NCBI GenBank assembly: GCA_025934105.1
Contig: JAICYS010000020.1
Span: 1-39,215, forward strand
DNA: 39,215 nucleotides
From: Myxococcota bacterium
GTDB taxonomy: Bacteria; Myxococcota_A; Polyangia; Fen-1088
Direction of reading: 5' to 3'
The position numbers and the translations under genes are program-made. Within the stretch, counting starts at the first letter, position 1. Every line of letters begins with the position of its first letter. The notes under the pieces are model-generated. The model was not told the origin of the DNA. It made no database searches and saw only the letters and a list, made by a program, of their open reading frames with translations. Shown here in pieces: positions 26,264 through 34,331 of this stretch.

Positions 26264-27345
26264 TTGACGACGGAGGCGACCTGCTGGCGGGCCGCGGTGC
26301 GCTCGAGATCGGCCGCCGCGCGCGCCGGCCCGAGAGGAAGGGGTTTGTCGGTTCGCAGGACCTGCACCGGCAGAACCAACCGCATCGACTGCGGCAACGG
26401 CTCGAAGAACCAGGTCGAGACCACGTCCGACATGCACTGCTCGACCGGACAATCCGCGCCGTACGTCGACCGCGCGATCCAGTGTTCGCGCATCTCACCG
26501 TCGCGCGACAGCGACACGCCGACTCCGACGTAGCCGGACCGCTGGCAGGAGATCGGCAGGACGTCGAAGCATTGGTGAAGCGAACGCGCCTGGGTCTGGG
26601 CTTCGCCCCGCAGCGCCTTTTCGATCTCCCAGGGCGTGGCGCCGGTCGGGATGGCGGAGTGCATGTCCGCCTCGCCGATCTTCGCGCCGACCGGAACCGC
26701 GCAGAAGATGCTGGCCAACGCCGCCATCTCCAGCGGCAACAAGGCGCGGCGCGCGAAGCGCCGAACCGAGCCCGGCGCGGCGGGCGGCGGCGGGCCGACG
26801 TCCGGCAGGTTGCGGAGCACGAAGGTCGCCGTGCCCGTCGAGATCTCGGCGCGGGCACCCGGCTCGAACGGCACCTCCACCATGCGGCCGCCGCCCGCAG
26901 CGGCGTCGCGCAACACGGCCTCGACCGGGATCGCCGCGCGATCTCCGTCGAGGCGGCCGGTGAATCCGGGCGCCAGGACCAGCCTGTAGGAGGTCCCCTC
27001 CCGGCGGACCAGGCGCATCGGCAGGGCCGTGAACGCGTCGTCGTCGATCGCGGCGCCCACGTGGTACGCGCGCGCGCGCCGCGCGGCCCGGTAGCCGGCC
27101 AGGGATGCCGCCCCCAACGTCACCAGCAGCCACAGGCCGAGGTAGGTGGGGACAAACAGCACGCGGTGCGCGATCAACAACGCCGCGGCGACGACCGACG
27201 CGGCCGCCGCCGACATCGCCGCGACCACGAAGAAGGCCGAGAGCCCGCTCCGCCACTCGCTCCGTCTGGAGAGCCGGCGGACCGACATCAGCTCTCCGTT
27301 CATCAGGTACGCGATTTCAATTCCCTGAGGCGTCGAGTGCTTCAC
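26260..27345 (-). CDS. AgmX/PglI-type C-terminal-domain membrane protein
   Basis: This protein has 361 residues. Two membrane helices lie at about 33-61 and 68-88. A beta-rich domain follows (YHVGAAIDDDAFTALPMRLV; LVLAPGFTGRLDGDRAAIP), then a third hydrophobic segment at about 207-225 (LLPLEMAALASIFCAVPVG), and a C-terminal TonB-like module (GYVGVGVSLSRDGEMREHW; CMSDVVSTWFFEPLPQSM) with paired cysteines. This layout is that of myxobacterial AgmX/PglI-domain proteins, some of which take part in gliding motility and motor-linked envelope work. It could partner a TolQ/TolR motor such as the one at the window start, but that is inference. GTG start; a TATGCT hexamer lies 18 nt upstream. Confidence 0.75.
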   Translation of the reverse strand: MKHSTPQGIEIAYLMNGELMSVRRLSRRSEWRSGLSAFFVVAAMSAAAASVVAAALLIAHRVLFVPTYLGLWLLVTLGAASLAGYRAARRARAYHVGAAIDDDAFTALPMRLVRREGTSYRLVLAPGFTGRLDGDRAAIPVEAVLRDAAAGGGRMVEVPFEPGARAEISTGTATFVLRNLPDVGPPPPAAPGSVRRFARRALLPLEMAALASIFCAVPVGAKIGEADMHSAIPTGATPWEIEKALRGEAQTQARSLHQCFDVLPISCQRSGYVGVGVSLSRDGEMREHWIARSTYGADCPVEQCMSDVVSTWFFEPLPQSMRLVLPVQVLRTDKPLPLGPARAAADLERTAARQQVASVVN

Positions 27346-27363
27346 TGATGACCTCGCGCGGCT

Positions 27364-27369
27364 AGCATA
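27364..27369 (-). promoter_or_regulatory. Possible -10 box of the AgmX-like gene
   Basis: The minus strand reads TATGCT 18 nt before the GTG at 27345, predicting a leader of about 11 nt. The 29-bp tandem repeat begins two bases upstream of it and would cover the -35 region. Confidence 0.4.
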
Positions 27370-27370
27370 G

Positions 27371-27428
27371 CAGCTCGACGCGGCAAGCGAGCGGCCGAGC
27401 AGCTCGACCCCGCAAGCGAGCGGCCGAC
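27371..27428. repeat. 29-bp direct tandem repeat, two copies
   Basis: Copies at 27371-27399 and 27400-27428 differ at 3 positions and share CAGCTCGAC at the start and GCAAGCGAGCGGCCGA near the end. They lie directly upstream of the putative -10 box of the minus-strand AgmX-like gene, where a regulator would bind. They could be an operator or a simple duplication. Confidence 0.75.
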
Positions 27429-27431
27429 CTG

Positions 27432-27451
27432 AGGCGCAACGTGATGCGCCT
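27432..27451. repeat. Perfect 7-bp inverted repeat next to the tandem repeat
   Basis: AGGCGCA (27432-27438) and TGCGCCT (27445-27451) flank a 6-nt loop. There is no T-run, so an operator or mRNA hairpin fits better than a terminator. From 27452 to 27660 no gene is seen. Confidence 0.55.
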
Positions 27452-27664
27452 GCAAAATTCCTTTCGCACCCTTCGCTTTCTTGGCGGCAGCGGCTCGCGG
27501 ACGCGTCCGTGACGCCCCTGTCACGAGTCTCCGACGGAAACAGCGCACTTTCGGCCCGCAGCGCTGCGTCGCCGTCGCGCCGGCGGTGCGTAGATCGTTT
27601 CGCGCCGGCGCCGGCCGAAGCTATCCACAGGCCCTGTTTTCAATGAGTTAGCGGACCGCCGTCC

Positions 27665-27681
27665 CTGGCATGCGCCGTGCT
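27665..27681 (+). promoter_or_regulatory. Sigma-54 (RpoN)-type promoter
   Basis: CTGGCATGCGCCGTGCT matches TGGCACG-N4-TTGCW at all but two defined positions. The invariant GG (27667-27668) and GC (27679-27680) are exactly 10 nt apart. Transcription would start near 27692, 26 nt before the ATG of the 70-aa gene, leaving room for its Shine-Dalgarno. Any enhancer site upstream (27452-27640) was not identified. Confidence 0.62.
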
Positions 27682-27717
27682 AAAACGAGGCGCCGACCTT
27701 CTGGGAGGAGGGTTCTG

Positions 27718-27930
27718 ATGGCCCAGGCCGTAACGCAAGCTACAACGATTACTTCCGTCAATCCGCCGGTCGCTCCGCCGGCGCCGGCGCCCAACCGTGA
27801 AAAGGCGCTGCAGATCCTGTCGAAGTCCATCTACAAGGAGCTTCGCGAGAACGGCTACGAGCCGAAGCAGATCGTGGCCCTCGCCAGCGAGATCATCAGC
27901 TTGGTGACGAGCGATCTCGACCTCGATTAA
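27718..27930 (+). CDS. Small 70-residue protein of unknown function
   Basis: This short protein has a Thr/Val/Pro/Ala-rich, probably disordered N-terminus (about 1-26, ending VAPPAPAPNREK) and a helical C-terminus (ALQILSKSIYKELRENGYEP, then ALASEIISLVTSDLD). No family was recognised. The ATG has a strong Shine-Dalgarno (GGGAGGAGGG, 27703-27712). A longer version from 27670 would start before the predicted transcription start and is rejected. It is a single-gene unit: sigma-54 promoter before it and an intrinsic terminator 20 bp after it. Such isolation and a strong ribosome site suggest high, conditional expression. Confidence 0.72.
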   Translation: MAQAVTQATTITSVNPPVAPPAPAPNREKALQILSKSIYKELRENGYEPKQIVALASEIISLVTSDLDLD

Positions 27931-27950
27931 GGGACGCGAAGCGAGAGAAT

Positions 27951-28000
27951 AGAGCGGGAGAATCGGCAGCTCGCCAGGTGCCGCTCCCGCTCTGATTTTT
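27951..28000 (+). terminator. Intrinsic terminator of the 70-aa gene
   Basis: A perfect 10-bp stem AGAGCGGGAG (27951-27960) / CTCCCGCTCT (27984-27993) encloses a second stem CGGCA/TGCCG (27964-27968 / 27979-27983). A five-T run follows at 27996-28000. Confidence 0.85.
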
Positions 28001-28032
28001 CTGGCTTTTGACGACCCCATCGAGCATTCTTC

Positions 28033-28063
28033 GCGCGCCCTGGACCGGGGCGCGCTTTTTTTT
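28033..28063 (+). terminator. Second intrinsic terminator, ending 6 nt before pgk (possible attenuator)
   Basis: GCGCGCCC (28033-28040) / GGGCGCGC (28048-28055) with a 7-nt loop is followed by eight T (28056-28063). The pgk ATG is at 28070, so there is no space for a promoter and hardly any for a Shine-Dalgarno between them. Either pgk mRNA must read through it, or its promoter overlaps the hairpin. GGGACGCG at 27931-27938 could pair with 28034-28040 as an anti-terminator with one bulged A. Confidence 0.82.
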
Positions 28064-28069
28064 GTCCGC

Positions 28070-29254
28070 ATGGCCACCAAGACGATCTCGGAGCTCGATA
28101 TCGCCGGACGGCGGCTGTTCGTCCGCGTCGACTTCAACGTTCCCTTGACGCCCGACGGAAAGGTGTCCGACGACACCCGGATCCGCGAAAGCCTCCCGAC
28201 CATCCGGTTCGCGATCGAAAAGGGGGCGCGGGTGATCCTGGCCTCGCACCTCGGCCGGCCGAAGGGCAAGCCGGACAAGAAGTTCTCGCTCGAGCCCGTG
28301 GCGGCCCGCCTGGCCGAGTTGCTGGACGCCGAGGTGACGCTGACCGACGAACCGGTCGGCGACGGCGCGCGCAAGGTGGTCAGCGATCTGCGCGCCGGCG
28401 CGGTGGCGCTGCTGGAGAACCTGCGCTTTTCGCCGCTGGAAGAGGCCAACGACGAGGGGTTCTCGCGCGCGCTGGCCAGCTACGCCGACATCTACGTGAA
28501 CGATGCTTTCGGCAGCGCGCACCGCGCCCACGCTTCCACGGTGGGAATCACCAGGTTCCTGGCCAACAAGGGCATGGGCCTCTTGATGGAGCGCGAGGTG
28601 AAGTTTTTGGGCAAGCTGCTGGGCGAGGTCGAGCGGCCGTTCGTCGCCATCATCGGCGGCGCCAAGGTGTCGGACAAGATCGGCGTGCTCGACAACCTGC
28701 TGGGCCGGGTCGACCAGATGCTGGTCGGCGGTGCGATGGCGAACACCTTCCTCAAGGCCAAAGGCGGCCAGCTCGGTCGCTCGCTGGTCGAGGAAGACAA
28801 GCTGGCCCTGGCCCGCTCGTTCCTGCGCAAGGCCGAGGAGCGCGGCATCGACGTCCTCTTGCCGCGCGATGCGGTGGCGGCGGCCGGCATCAAGGCCGAT
28901 TCGGTGCGCGTGGTCCAGTCCATGGCCATCCCCGAGGAGCTGGCGGCGCTGGACATCGGCCCCGAGACGGCGCGCGGCTTCGCCGACACCATCGCGCGAG
29001 CCAAGACCATCTTTTGGAACGGCCCGATGGGCGTGTTCGAGTCGGCGCCGTTCGCGGCGGGAACGCTGGCGATCGCGAAGGCCGTGGCCGCGGCGGCGGG
29101 CGCACTGTCCGTCGTGGGCGGCGGTGACTCGGTGGCCGCGGTCCAAAAGAGCGGACTGGCCGACAAGATCACGCACATCTCGACTGGCGGCGGCGCCTCG
29201 CTGGAGTTCCTCGAGGAGAAGAAGCTCCCCGGCCTGGCGGCGCTCGAGACCTGA
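28070..29254 (+). CDS. pgk: Phosphoglycerate kinase
   Basis: This 394-residue glycolytic enzyme interconverts 1,3-bisphosphoglycerate + ADP and 3-phosphoglycerate + ATP. The start MATKTISELDIAGRRLFVRV is typical. RVDFNVPL, HLGRPKGKPD, the hinge, NGPMGVFE and the nucleotide loop GGGDSVAAVQ are all present. Length is normal. No Shine-Dalgarno is visible: the eight-T tail of the terminator is directly upstream. It leads the run pgk-tpiA-secG-dapF, with tpiA 20 bp downstream. A gap gene, the common partner, is not in the window. Confidence 0.97.
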   Translation: MATKTISELDIAGRRLFVRVDFNVPLTPDGKVSDDTRIRESLPTIRFAIEKGARVILASHLGRPKGKPDKKFSLEPVAARLAELLDAEVTLTDEPVGDGARKVVSDLRAGAVALLENLRFSPLEEANDEGFSRALASYADIYVNDAFGSAHRAHASTVGITRFLANKGMGLLMEREVKFLGKLLGEVERPFVAIIGGAKVSDKIGVLDNLLGRVDQMLVGGAMANTFLKAKGGQLGRSLVEEDKLALARSFLRKAEERGIDVLLPRDAVAAAGIKADSVRVVQSMAIPEELAALDIGPETARGFADTIARAKTIFWNGPMGVFESAPFAAGTLAIAKAVAAAAGALSVVGGGDSVAAVQKSGLADKITHISTGGGASLEFLEEKKLPGLAALET

Positions 29255-29274
29255 GAAAGCGGAGAGGCGACGAC

Positions 29275-30042
29275 ATGGCGCAGGCAAGGCGGCCCTTCTT
29301 TTGCGGCAACTGGAAACTCAACGGCTCGATCGCCGAATCGGTGGCGCTGGCCACCGACGTGCGCAACGGCGTCGCCACCGTGCGTGACGCCGACGTGGCG
29401 GTCGCCCCCAGCTTCACCGCGCTGCACGCGGTCGCCAAGCGGCTGGAGGACGGCCCGGTGAGCGTGGCGGCGCAGGACTGCTTCTGGGAGGAAAAGGGAG
29501 CCTTCACCGGCGAGGTCTCGCCGGGCCAGCTGGCGGACGCAGGATGCAAGTCGGTGATCCTGGGCCACTCCGAGCGGCGGCAGCTTTTGGGCGAGCTGGA
29601 CGCGGCGGTCAACCTGAAGGCACGCGCCGCGCTGAAGGCGGGCCTGACGCCGATCATCTGCGTGGGCGAGACGCTGGCCGAACGCGACGCCGGTGAGACG
29701 CTGGGGCGGATCCTGGCGCAGCTCGACGCCGCCCTGGCCGACATGAGCGAGGCCGAGCTGGGCCGGATCGTCATCGCGTACGAGCCGGTCTGGGCCATCG
29801 GCACCGGCCGCAACGCCACGCCGGCCCAGGCGCAGGAGGTCCACCGGTTCATCCGGACGCGGGTGGCCAGCCGCTCGGCAGCGGTCGCGGCGAAGGTCCG
29901 GATCCTTTACGGCGGCAGCGTCAAGCCGGACAATATCCGCGCGCTGATGGCCGAGGAGGACGTCGACGGCGGCCTGGTCGGCGGCGCTTCGCTGTCGGCC
30001 GATTCGTTCGTTCGCATCGTGAAAGAGGGCGCGTCCGTATGA
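29275..30042 (+). CDS. tpiA: Triose-phosphate isomerase
   Basis: This 255-residue TIM-barrel enzyme interconverts dihydroxyacetone phosphate and glyceraldehyde-3-phosphate. Catalytic residues are visible: Lys14 in GNWKLNGS, His98 in LGHSERR, and Glu170 in AYEPVWAIGTG. The phosphate loop LYGGSVKPDN is intact. A GGAGAGG Shine-Dalgarno precedes the ATG. secG starts inside its stop codon (ATGA), so the two are co-translated. pgk-tpiA-secG order is common in bacteria. Confidence 0.97.
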   Translation: MAQARRPFFCGNWKLNGSIAESVALATDVRNGVATVRDADVAVAPSFTALHAVAKRLEDGPVSVAAQDCFWEEKGAFTGEVSPGQLADAGCKSVILGHSERRQLLGELDAAVNLKARAALKAGLTPIICVGETLAERDAGETLGRILAQLDAALADMSEAELGRIVIAYEPVWAIGTGRNATPAQAQEVHRFIRTRVASRSAAVAAKVRILYGGSVKPDNIRALMAEEDVDGGLVGGASLSADSFVRIVKEGASV

Positions 30043-30614
30043 TTACGTTTCTGACGATCGTTCACGTTGTGGTCTGCCTGTTCCTGATTCTGGTCGTGCT
30101 GCTGCAGGCCGGAAAAGGCGGCGGCATGGGAATCGCGTTCGGCGGCGGCGGCGGCAGCCAGACGGTGTTCGGCTCATCGGGCGCCGGTAACTTCCTGACC
30201 CGCCTGACGGCGGTCACGGCGTTCATCTTCCTGCTCACGTCCCTGGCCCTGGCGCACTACTCGAGCCAGCAGGATTCGCGGCGGCTGCAGGAGCTGGCCG
30301 AACAGAAGGCCGCCCAGAAGAAGGACGAAGACGCGCGCACCGCCAAGTTGAAGCACGACCTGGACGAGGCGCGGCAGAACATTCAGAAGACGGCGGGCGC
30401 CACTGCGCCGGCGGGCGCCACCGCGCCGGCCGCCAGCGAGCCGGCTACGGCGCCGGCGGCTGAAACCAAGGCCGAGACCAAAGCGGCGGCGAAGAACGAA
30501 AAGGCCGCTCCCAAGCCCGCCGCCAAGCGCAAGAAGGCGCCGCCGCCCGAGGAGAGCAGCGCCCCGGCCGAAAAGCCGGAGGCCAAAGAGCCGCCCGCGC
30601 CGGCGGCTCCCTAA
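30039..30614 (+). CDS. secG: SecG preprotein translocase subunit with long Ala/Lys/Pro tail
   Basis: The first 75 residues are a standard SecG: helix 1 FLTIVHVVVCLFLILVVLLQ, the loop GKGGGMGIAFGGGGGSQTVF, and helix 2 (LTAVTAFIFLLTSLALAH). SecG assists SecYE in protein export. Most SecG proteins have about 75-120 residues; this one has 191. The extra part begins as a charged helix (RRLQELAEQKAAQKKDEDAR) and becomes low complexity, with GATAPAGATAPA repeats and alternating acidic and basic Ala/Pro blocks. The tail is probably disordered. Coupling to tpiA is by ATGA overlap, and dapF follows after 14 bp. Confidence 0.93.
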   Translation: MITFLTIVHVVVCLFLILVVLLQAGKGGGMGIAFGGGGGSQTVFGSSGAGNFLTRLTAVTAFIFLLTSLALAHYSSQQDSRRLQELAEQKAAQKKDEDARTAKLKHDLDEARQNIQKTAGATAPAGATAPAASEPATAPAAETKAETKAAAKNEKAAPKPAAKRKKAPPPEESSAPAEKPEAKEPPAPAAP

Positions 30615-30628
30615 CGGAGCGGGACAGG

Positions 30629-31519
<891 letters not shown>

Positions 31520-31646
31520 GCCGGCACGTTCGACGGTCGACACACCGGCCGCGACTCGGGTGGTTGGCATTCGACGGACCGTGGCGGCGCTGGCGCAACC
31601 TTCAGGCGCAGGGTGCCTGCCGGGCGTTCGCGAAGCAGGGAGTCAG

Positions 31647-32795
31647 TCACGTCCAAAGGACGGCGTGCTCGAGCTTGTCGAGCTGCGCAGCTTCGAACGG
31701 TAAGTCCAGCGGAGCTTCGCCGCTCCAGAGCAGTGTCAGGCGATCCTGGTCCGGCTCGATCGCGACTGTCTTGATTGCCGGTTCCAGCGCGATGGGCTGC
31801 CCTCCCCTCAGCCTCACGAACATCCGAGGCGGCCGCGCCGGCAGGCGAAACCGCCACGATCCGACGCGCGGGTGCAAGTTGCGGAGCTCCACGTCGCTGC
31901 CGGGCGCCAGCATGTTCCAGCGCATTCCGGGAGCGGCGCTCTGGAGGCCGCGCCTGTCGAACAGCGTCGCCACGTGCGCTTCCTCGGCGAGGCACCGGGC
32001 CTCGATGAGCCCCGCCGCGACCTCGTCAAACGAGGCAGGCGGAAAACGATCGAAGTCAAACAGTGGGGCGGGGAAACCGAAATGGACCGACCGCGGGAAG
32101 AAGGAGTAGGGCAGCAACGCGGTCGAGGCCGGCAGGCGCCCGGCGGGCCAGGCCAGCGAGTTCCCGGCCACCAGGCTCTCGGGCGTGAGGAGGGACCGCG
32201 GATCCTCGAGCTGGGGCAGGCAGGTCAGCTCCATGGCCTTGTCGCTGACTTCGACCAGGTAGCCGCGGCCAGCCGGGTTGCGCGGATACGTGTAGAGCCC
32301 AAACTCGGGCGCCGTCGGCAGGCCGGCGGACCGCCGGAGCTCCTCCGTCGGGTCGCCATACGCCTCCAGCGCGGCGGCGTCGTGTCCGCCGTAGGCGCTC
32401 TGCCACCCGAGCGGCACGCGCTCGAAGCGTTCCGGTGAAGAGAAGACGATTCGTCCGTCCGGGTGACGGTCGATCCGCCGCGCGCCGAACACCCGCAGAT
32501 CGCGCTGTCGGGCTCCAATCCGGACGAACGCCGTCAGTCGGCGGGAATCGTCGTGCGGGTACGCGTGTCCGAGGACGATGACGTCCGCCTGTGGCTTGCC
32601 CAAGAAGGTGTCGACGTCCTGGGCCAGGGAGACGCCGCCCTCGTCCAGGACCGGCTCTTCGATCAGCGGCAGCTGGGCCGGCGCGTCGACGGCGGCGCCG
32701 TTCACGACGTCGAAGGTCCGCTTCGCGACCACGCCGATGCGCCACCGTCCCTCGGGATCGGTCGCCGTCAGCGCCGCCGACACGCGCCCGCTCAA
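31647..32795 (-). CDS. DUF2169 domain protein (type VI secretion accessory), last gene of the operon
   Basis: This 382-residue protein matches DUF2169: near the N-terminus EGRWRIGVVAKRTFDV, later PLGWQSAYGGHD, NPAGRGYLV and a long C-terminal region ending in beta strands. DUF2169 proteins are encoded beside VgrG, PAAR and effector genes in type VI secretion clusters and are thought to help load or fold toxins; direct evidence is limited. The TTG start lies 25 nt from the stop of the DUF3592 gene. ATG codons nearby are out of frame. It is the longer of two DUF2169 genes in this operon. Confidence 0.85.
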   Translation of the reverse strand: MSGRVSAALTATDPEGRWRIGVVAKRTFDVVNGAAVDAPAQLPLIEEPVLDEGGVSLAQDVDTFLGKPQADVIVLGHAYPHDDSRRLTAFVRIGARQRDLRVFGARRIDRHPDGRIVFSSPERFERVPLGWQSAYGGHDAAALEAYGDPTEELRRSAGLPTAPEFGLYTYPRNPAGRGYLVEVSDKAMELTCLPQLEDPRSLLTPESLVAGNSLAWPAGRLPASTALLPYSFFPRSVHFGFPAPLFDFDRFPPASFDEVAAGLIEARCLAEEAHVATLFDRRGLQSAAPGMRWNMLAPGSDVELRNLHPRVGSWRFRLPARPPRMFVRLRGGQPIALEPAIKTVAIEPDQDRLTLLWSGEAPLDLPFEAAQLDKLEHAVLWT

Positions 32796-32819
32796 GGCGT
32801 CCCTCGCCGATCCATGGGC

Positions 32820-33308
32820 CTAAATGAACCAGACGGCGATCGCGCCGACAATGCATAAGAACAGCATGAGCGCGAACAACGCCACGTCGTACGCGGTGAA
32901 CCTCTTCCTGGGGTTCGCGTCGAGAGCGACGCGGGACGGGTCGTTAGGATCCGCATGCAGAAGCACCTGGGAGCCAACGGGCGGCGTTCCGTCAGGTGGA
33001 ACCCAAGCGGCGTCCTTTATGTCGCTGGGGGCCCAGCCCACCGAGAACCGGTGCCGCACGCCCAGGTCATAGTGACCGACAAGATACGTATAGGGCCGGC
33101 CCTTCCCGCCACTGCCACGCCCGTTTGTTCGTTCTGTTACTGTTCCCATCACGACCGGCCAGCTCCGCTCGGTGCGATGCTGAATCCACATTCGTGCATA
33201 CACGAACGTCACGCCCACAGCCGCCGCCGAGAACAGGACGTCCAACAAAAGCGCTTTTCCCCAGGGCATCTTTTCTTTTTGTGCGCGGCCGCGGCTGCGT
33301 CCGCTCAT
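32820..33308 (-). CDS. DUF3592-like membrane protein
   Basis: This 162-residue protein has one membrane helix near each end (ALLLDVLFSAAAVGVTFVYA; VALFALMLFLCIVGAIAVWF). Between them is a beta-rich domain (TERSWPVVMGTVTERTNGRG ... PPVGSQVLLHADPNDPSRV) of DUF3592 type. The ATG overlaps the stop of the PAAR-like gene as ATGA, supporting this start; Met14 (MPWGKALLLDV) is an alternative. Role unknown. Its place in a type VI operon makes an immunity or assembly role possible, but nothing in the sequence proves this. Confidence 0.68.
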   Translation of the reverse strand: MSGRSRGRAQKEKMPWGKALLLDVLFSAAAVGVTFVYARMWIQHRTERSWPVVMGTVTERTNGRGSGGKGRPYTYLVGHYDLGVRHRFSVGWAPSDIKDAAWVPPDGTPPVGSQVLLHADPNDPSRVALDANPRKRFTAYDVALFALMLFLCIVGAIAVWFI

Positions 33309-34324
33309 TGCGACCGATTCGACGAGGACGACTCATAGGGCGAGCCGCTCTCCGGCGGCTCGCCCGCGGCATCGTGCCCGAGCTTGTTGGCAAAGTCGTT
33401 CGGACTGGGCTGGTCCTTCGGAGCGGCGCTCGCGTTATAGGCAGAGCTCTCGCTCGAATACCCGACGGGGCTCCCGACGACCCTGATGCCGAGCGCCGAT
33501 CCGACGGGGCCCATGATGTACGGAAACTGGCCGAGCAAATCTCTGGTCAGTTCGGTGTTTCCGGCCTCCGCGAATGCGGCTGCGAGAGCTCGAGGCGCCA
33601 GCTTCGAGACGAACGGGACTTTGAACGAAGCTTTGATGCCCTGCAGGACCCCACGCCCTAACCCGCGGCCGAAAGCACCAAACATGCCGCCGTTTCCGAA
33701 AAGGACCGATTTGAAAGCCCCCGAAAGCCCTCGGGCGGCCGACGAGATCGCGCTGGTTCCGAGGGCGACGAACAGGCCCGAAACCCATGTGATCGCCATG
33801 TCGACGAGCATCGAGAACAGACCGCCGAGAAAGTCGCCCAGCGTGAACCCGGCCTCGACGCTCGAGAACATCGCCATCACGAATCCGGTAGGCAGCGGCG
33901 GAATCGGGAAGTCCTGGCAGTCCAGGTTCAAGTTGACGGCGTAGGCGACGGCGACGGCGATGTTCCCTTGCTTGTGCTTGACCGTGCCGGACGCGAACTC
34001 CGACTTGCTGCCAGAGCCCACCAGGATGAGCGGCAGCAGGATGTTGGGCCAGACATGGCCCGGATGCGGACCAGCGTCGTGTCCGCGGCCGACGGCGTAT
34101 CCCCAGCAGAGCTGCACGGGTTTCGTCACCAGGCTCTCGGGCGAAGCGGCCTTGCTGTTGGCCACCGCCCACATGAACCCCGTCTTCTGGCTCCAACCCT
34201 CGCCCCAGACGACGATGTGGGGCGCGAACGGCGGCACCGGCAGCGGCGGCGGGATGGTCTTGTGCATGTCGGCGCCGAAGATCGGCTGGATGGTGTTGAG
34301 GCACTTCATTCCGACGCCCGGCAT
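33305..34324 (-). CDS. PAAR-like, type VI secretion-associated protein with hydrophobic centre
   Basis: This protein has 339 residues. The first 130 contain Pro- and Gly-rich motifs (IPPPLPVPPFAPHIVVWGEG; GRGHDAGPHPGHVWPN; SKSEFASGTV; NLDCQDFPIPPLPTG) like the PAAR-like spike-tip proteins that carry type VI effectors. A hydrophobic region follows at about 145-190 (FLGGLFSMLVDMAITWVSGL), then a Gly/Ala-rich helix region (SVLFGNGGMFGAFGRGLGRG) and a polar Ser/Pro tail. It may be a specialised spike with a membrane-acting C-terminus, but no toxin motif was recognised. It is coupled to the DUF3592 gene by ATGA and starts 7 nt after the DUF2169 gene. Confidence 0.6.
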   Translation of the reverse strand: MPGVGMKCLNTIQPIFGADMHKTIPPPLPVPPFAPHIVVWGEGWSQKTGFMWAVANSKAASPESLVTKPVQLCWGYAVGRGHDAGPHPGHVWPNILLPLILVGSGSKSEFASGTVKHKQGNIAVAVAYAVNLNLDCQDFPIPPLPTGFVMAMFSSVEAGFTLGDFLGGLFSMLVDMAITWVSGLFVALGTSAISSAARGLSGAFKSVLFGNGGMFGAFGRGLGRGVLQGIKASFKVPFVSKLAPRALAAAFAEAGNTELTRDLLGQFPYIMGPVGSALGIRVVGSPVGYSSESSAYNASAAPKDQPSPNDFANKLGHDAAGEPPESGSPYESSSSNRSQ

Positions 34325-34331
34325 GTTCGGT

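Noticed and set aside
27342..27548. 68-codon minus-strand frame upstream of the AgmX-like gene
   Set aside because: It covers the tandem repeat and promoter region, has Arg/Ala-rich shadow composition and no ribosome site.
32792..32977. 61-codon minus-strand frame ending at the TTGA of the DUF2169 start
   Set aside because: It lies mostly inside the DUF3592 gene in another frame and has no recognisable features; the TTGA overlap there is probably accidental.
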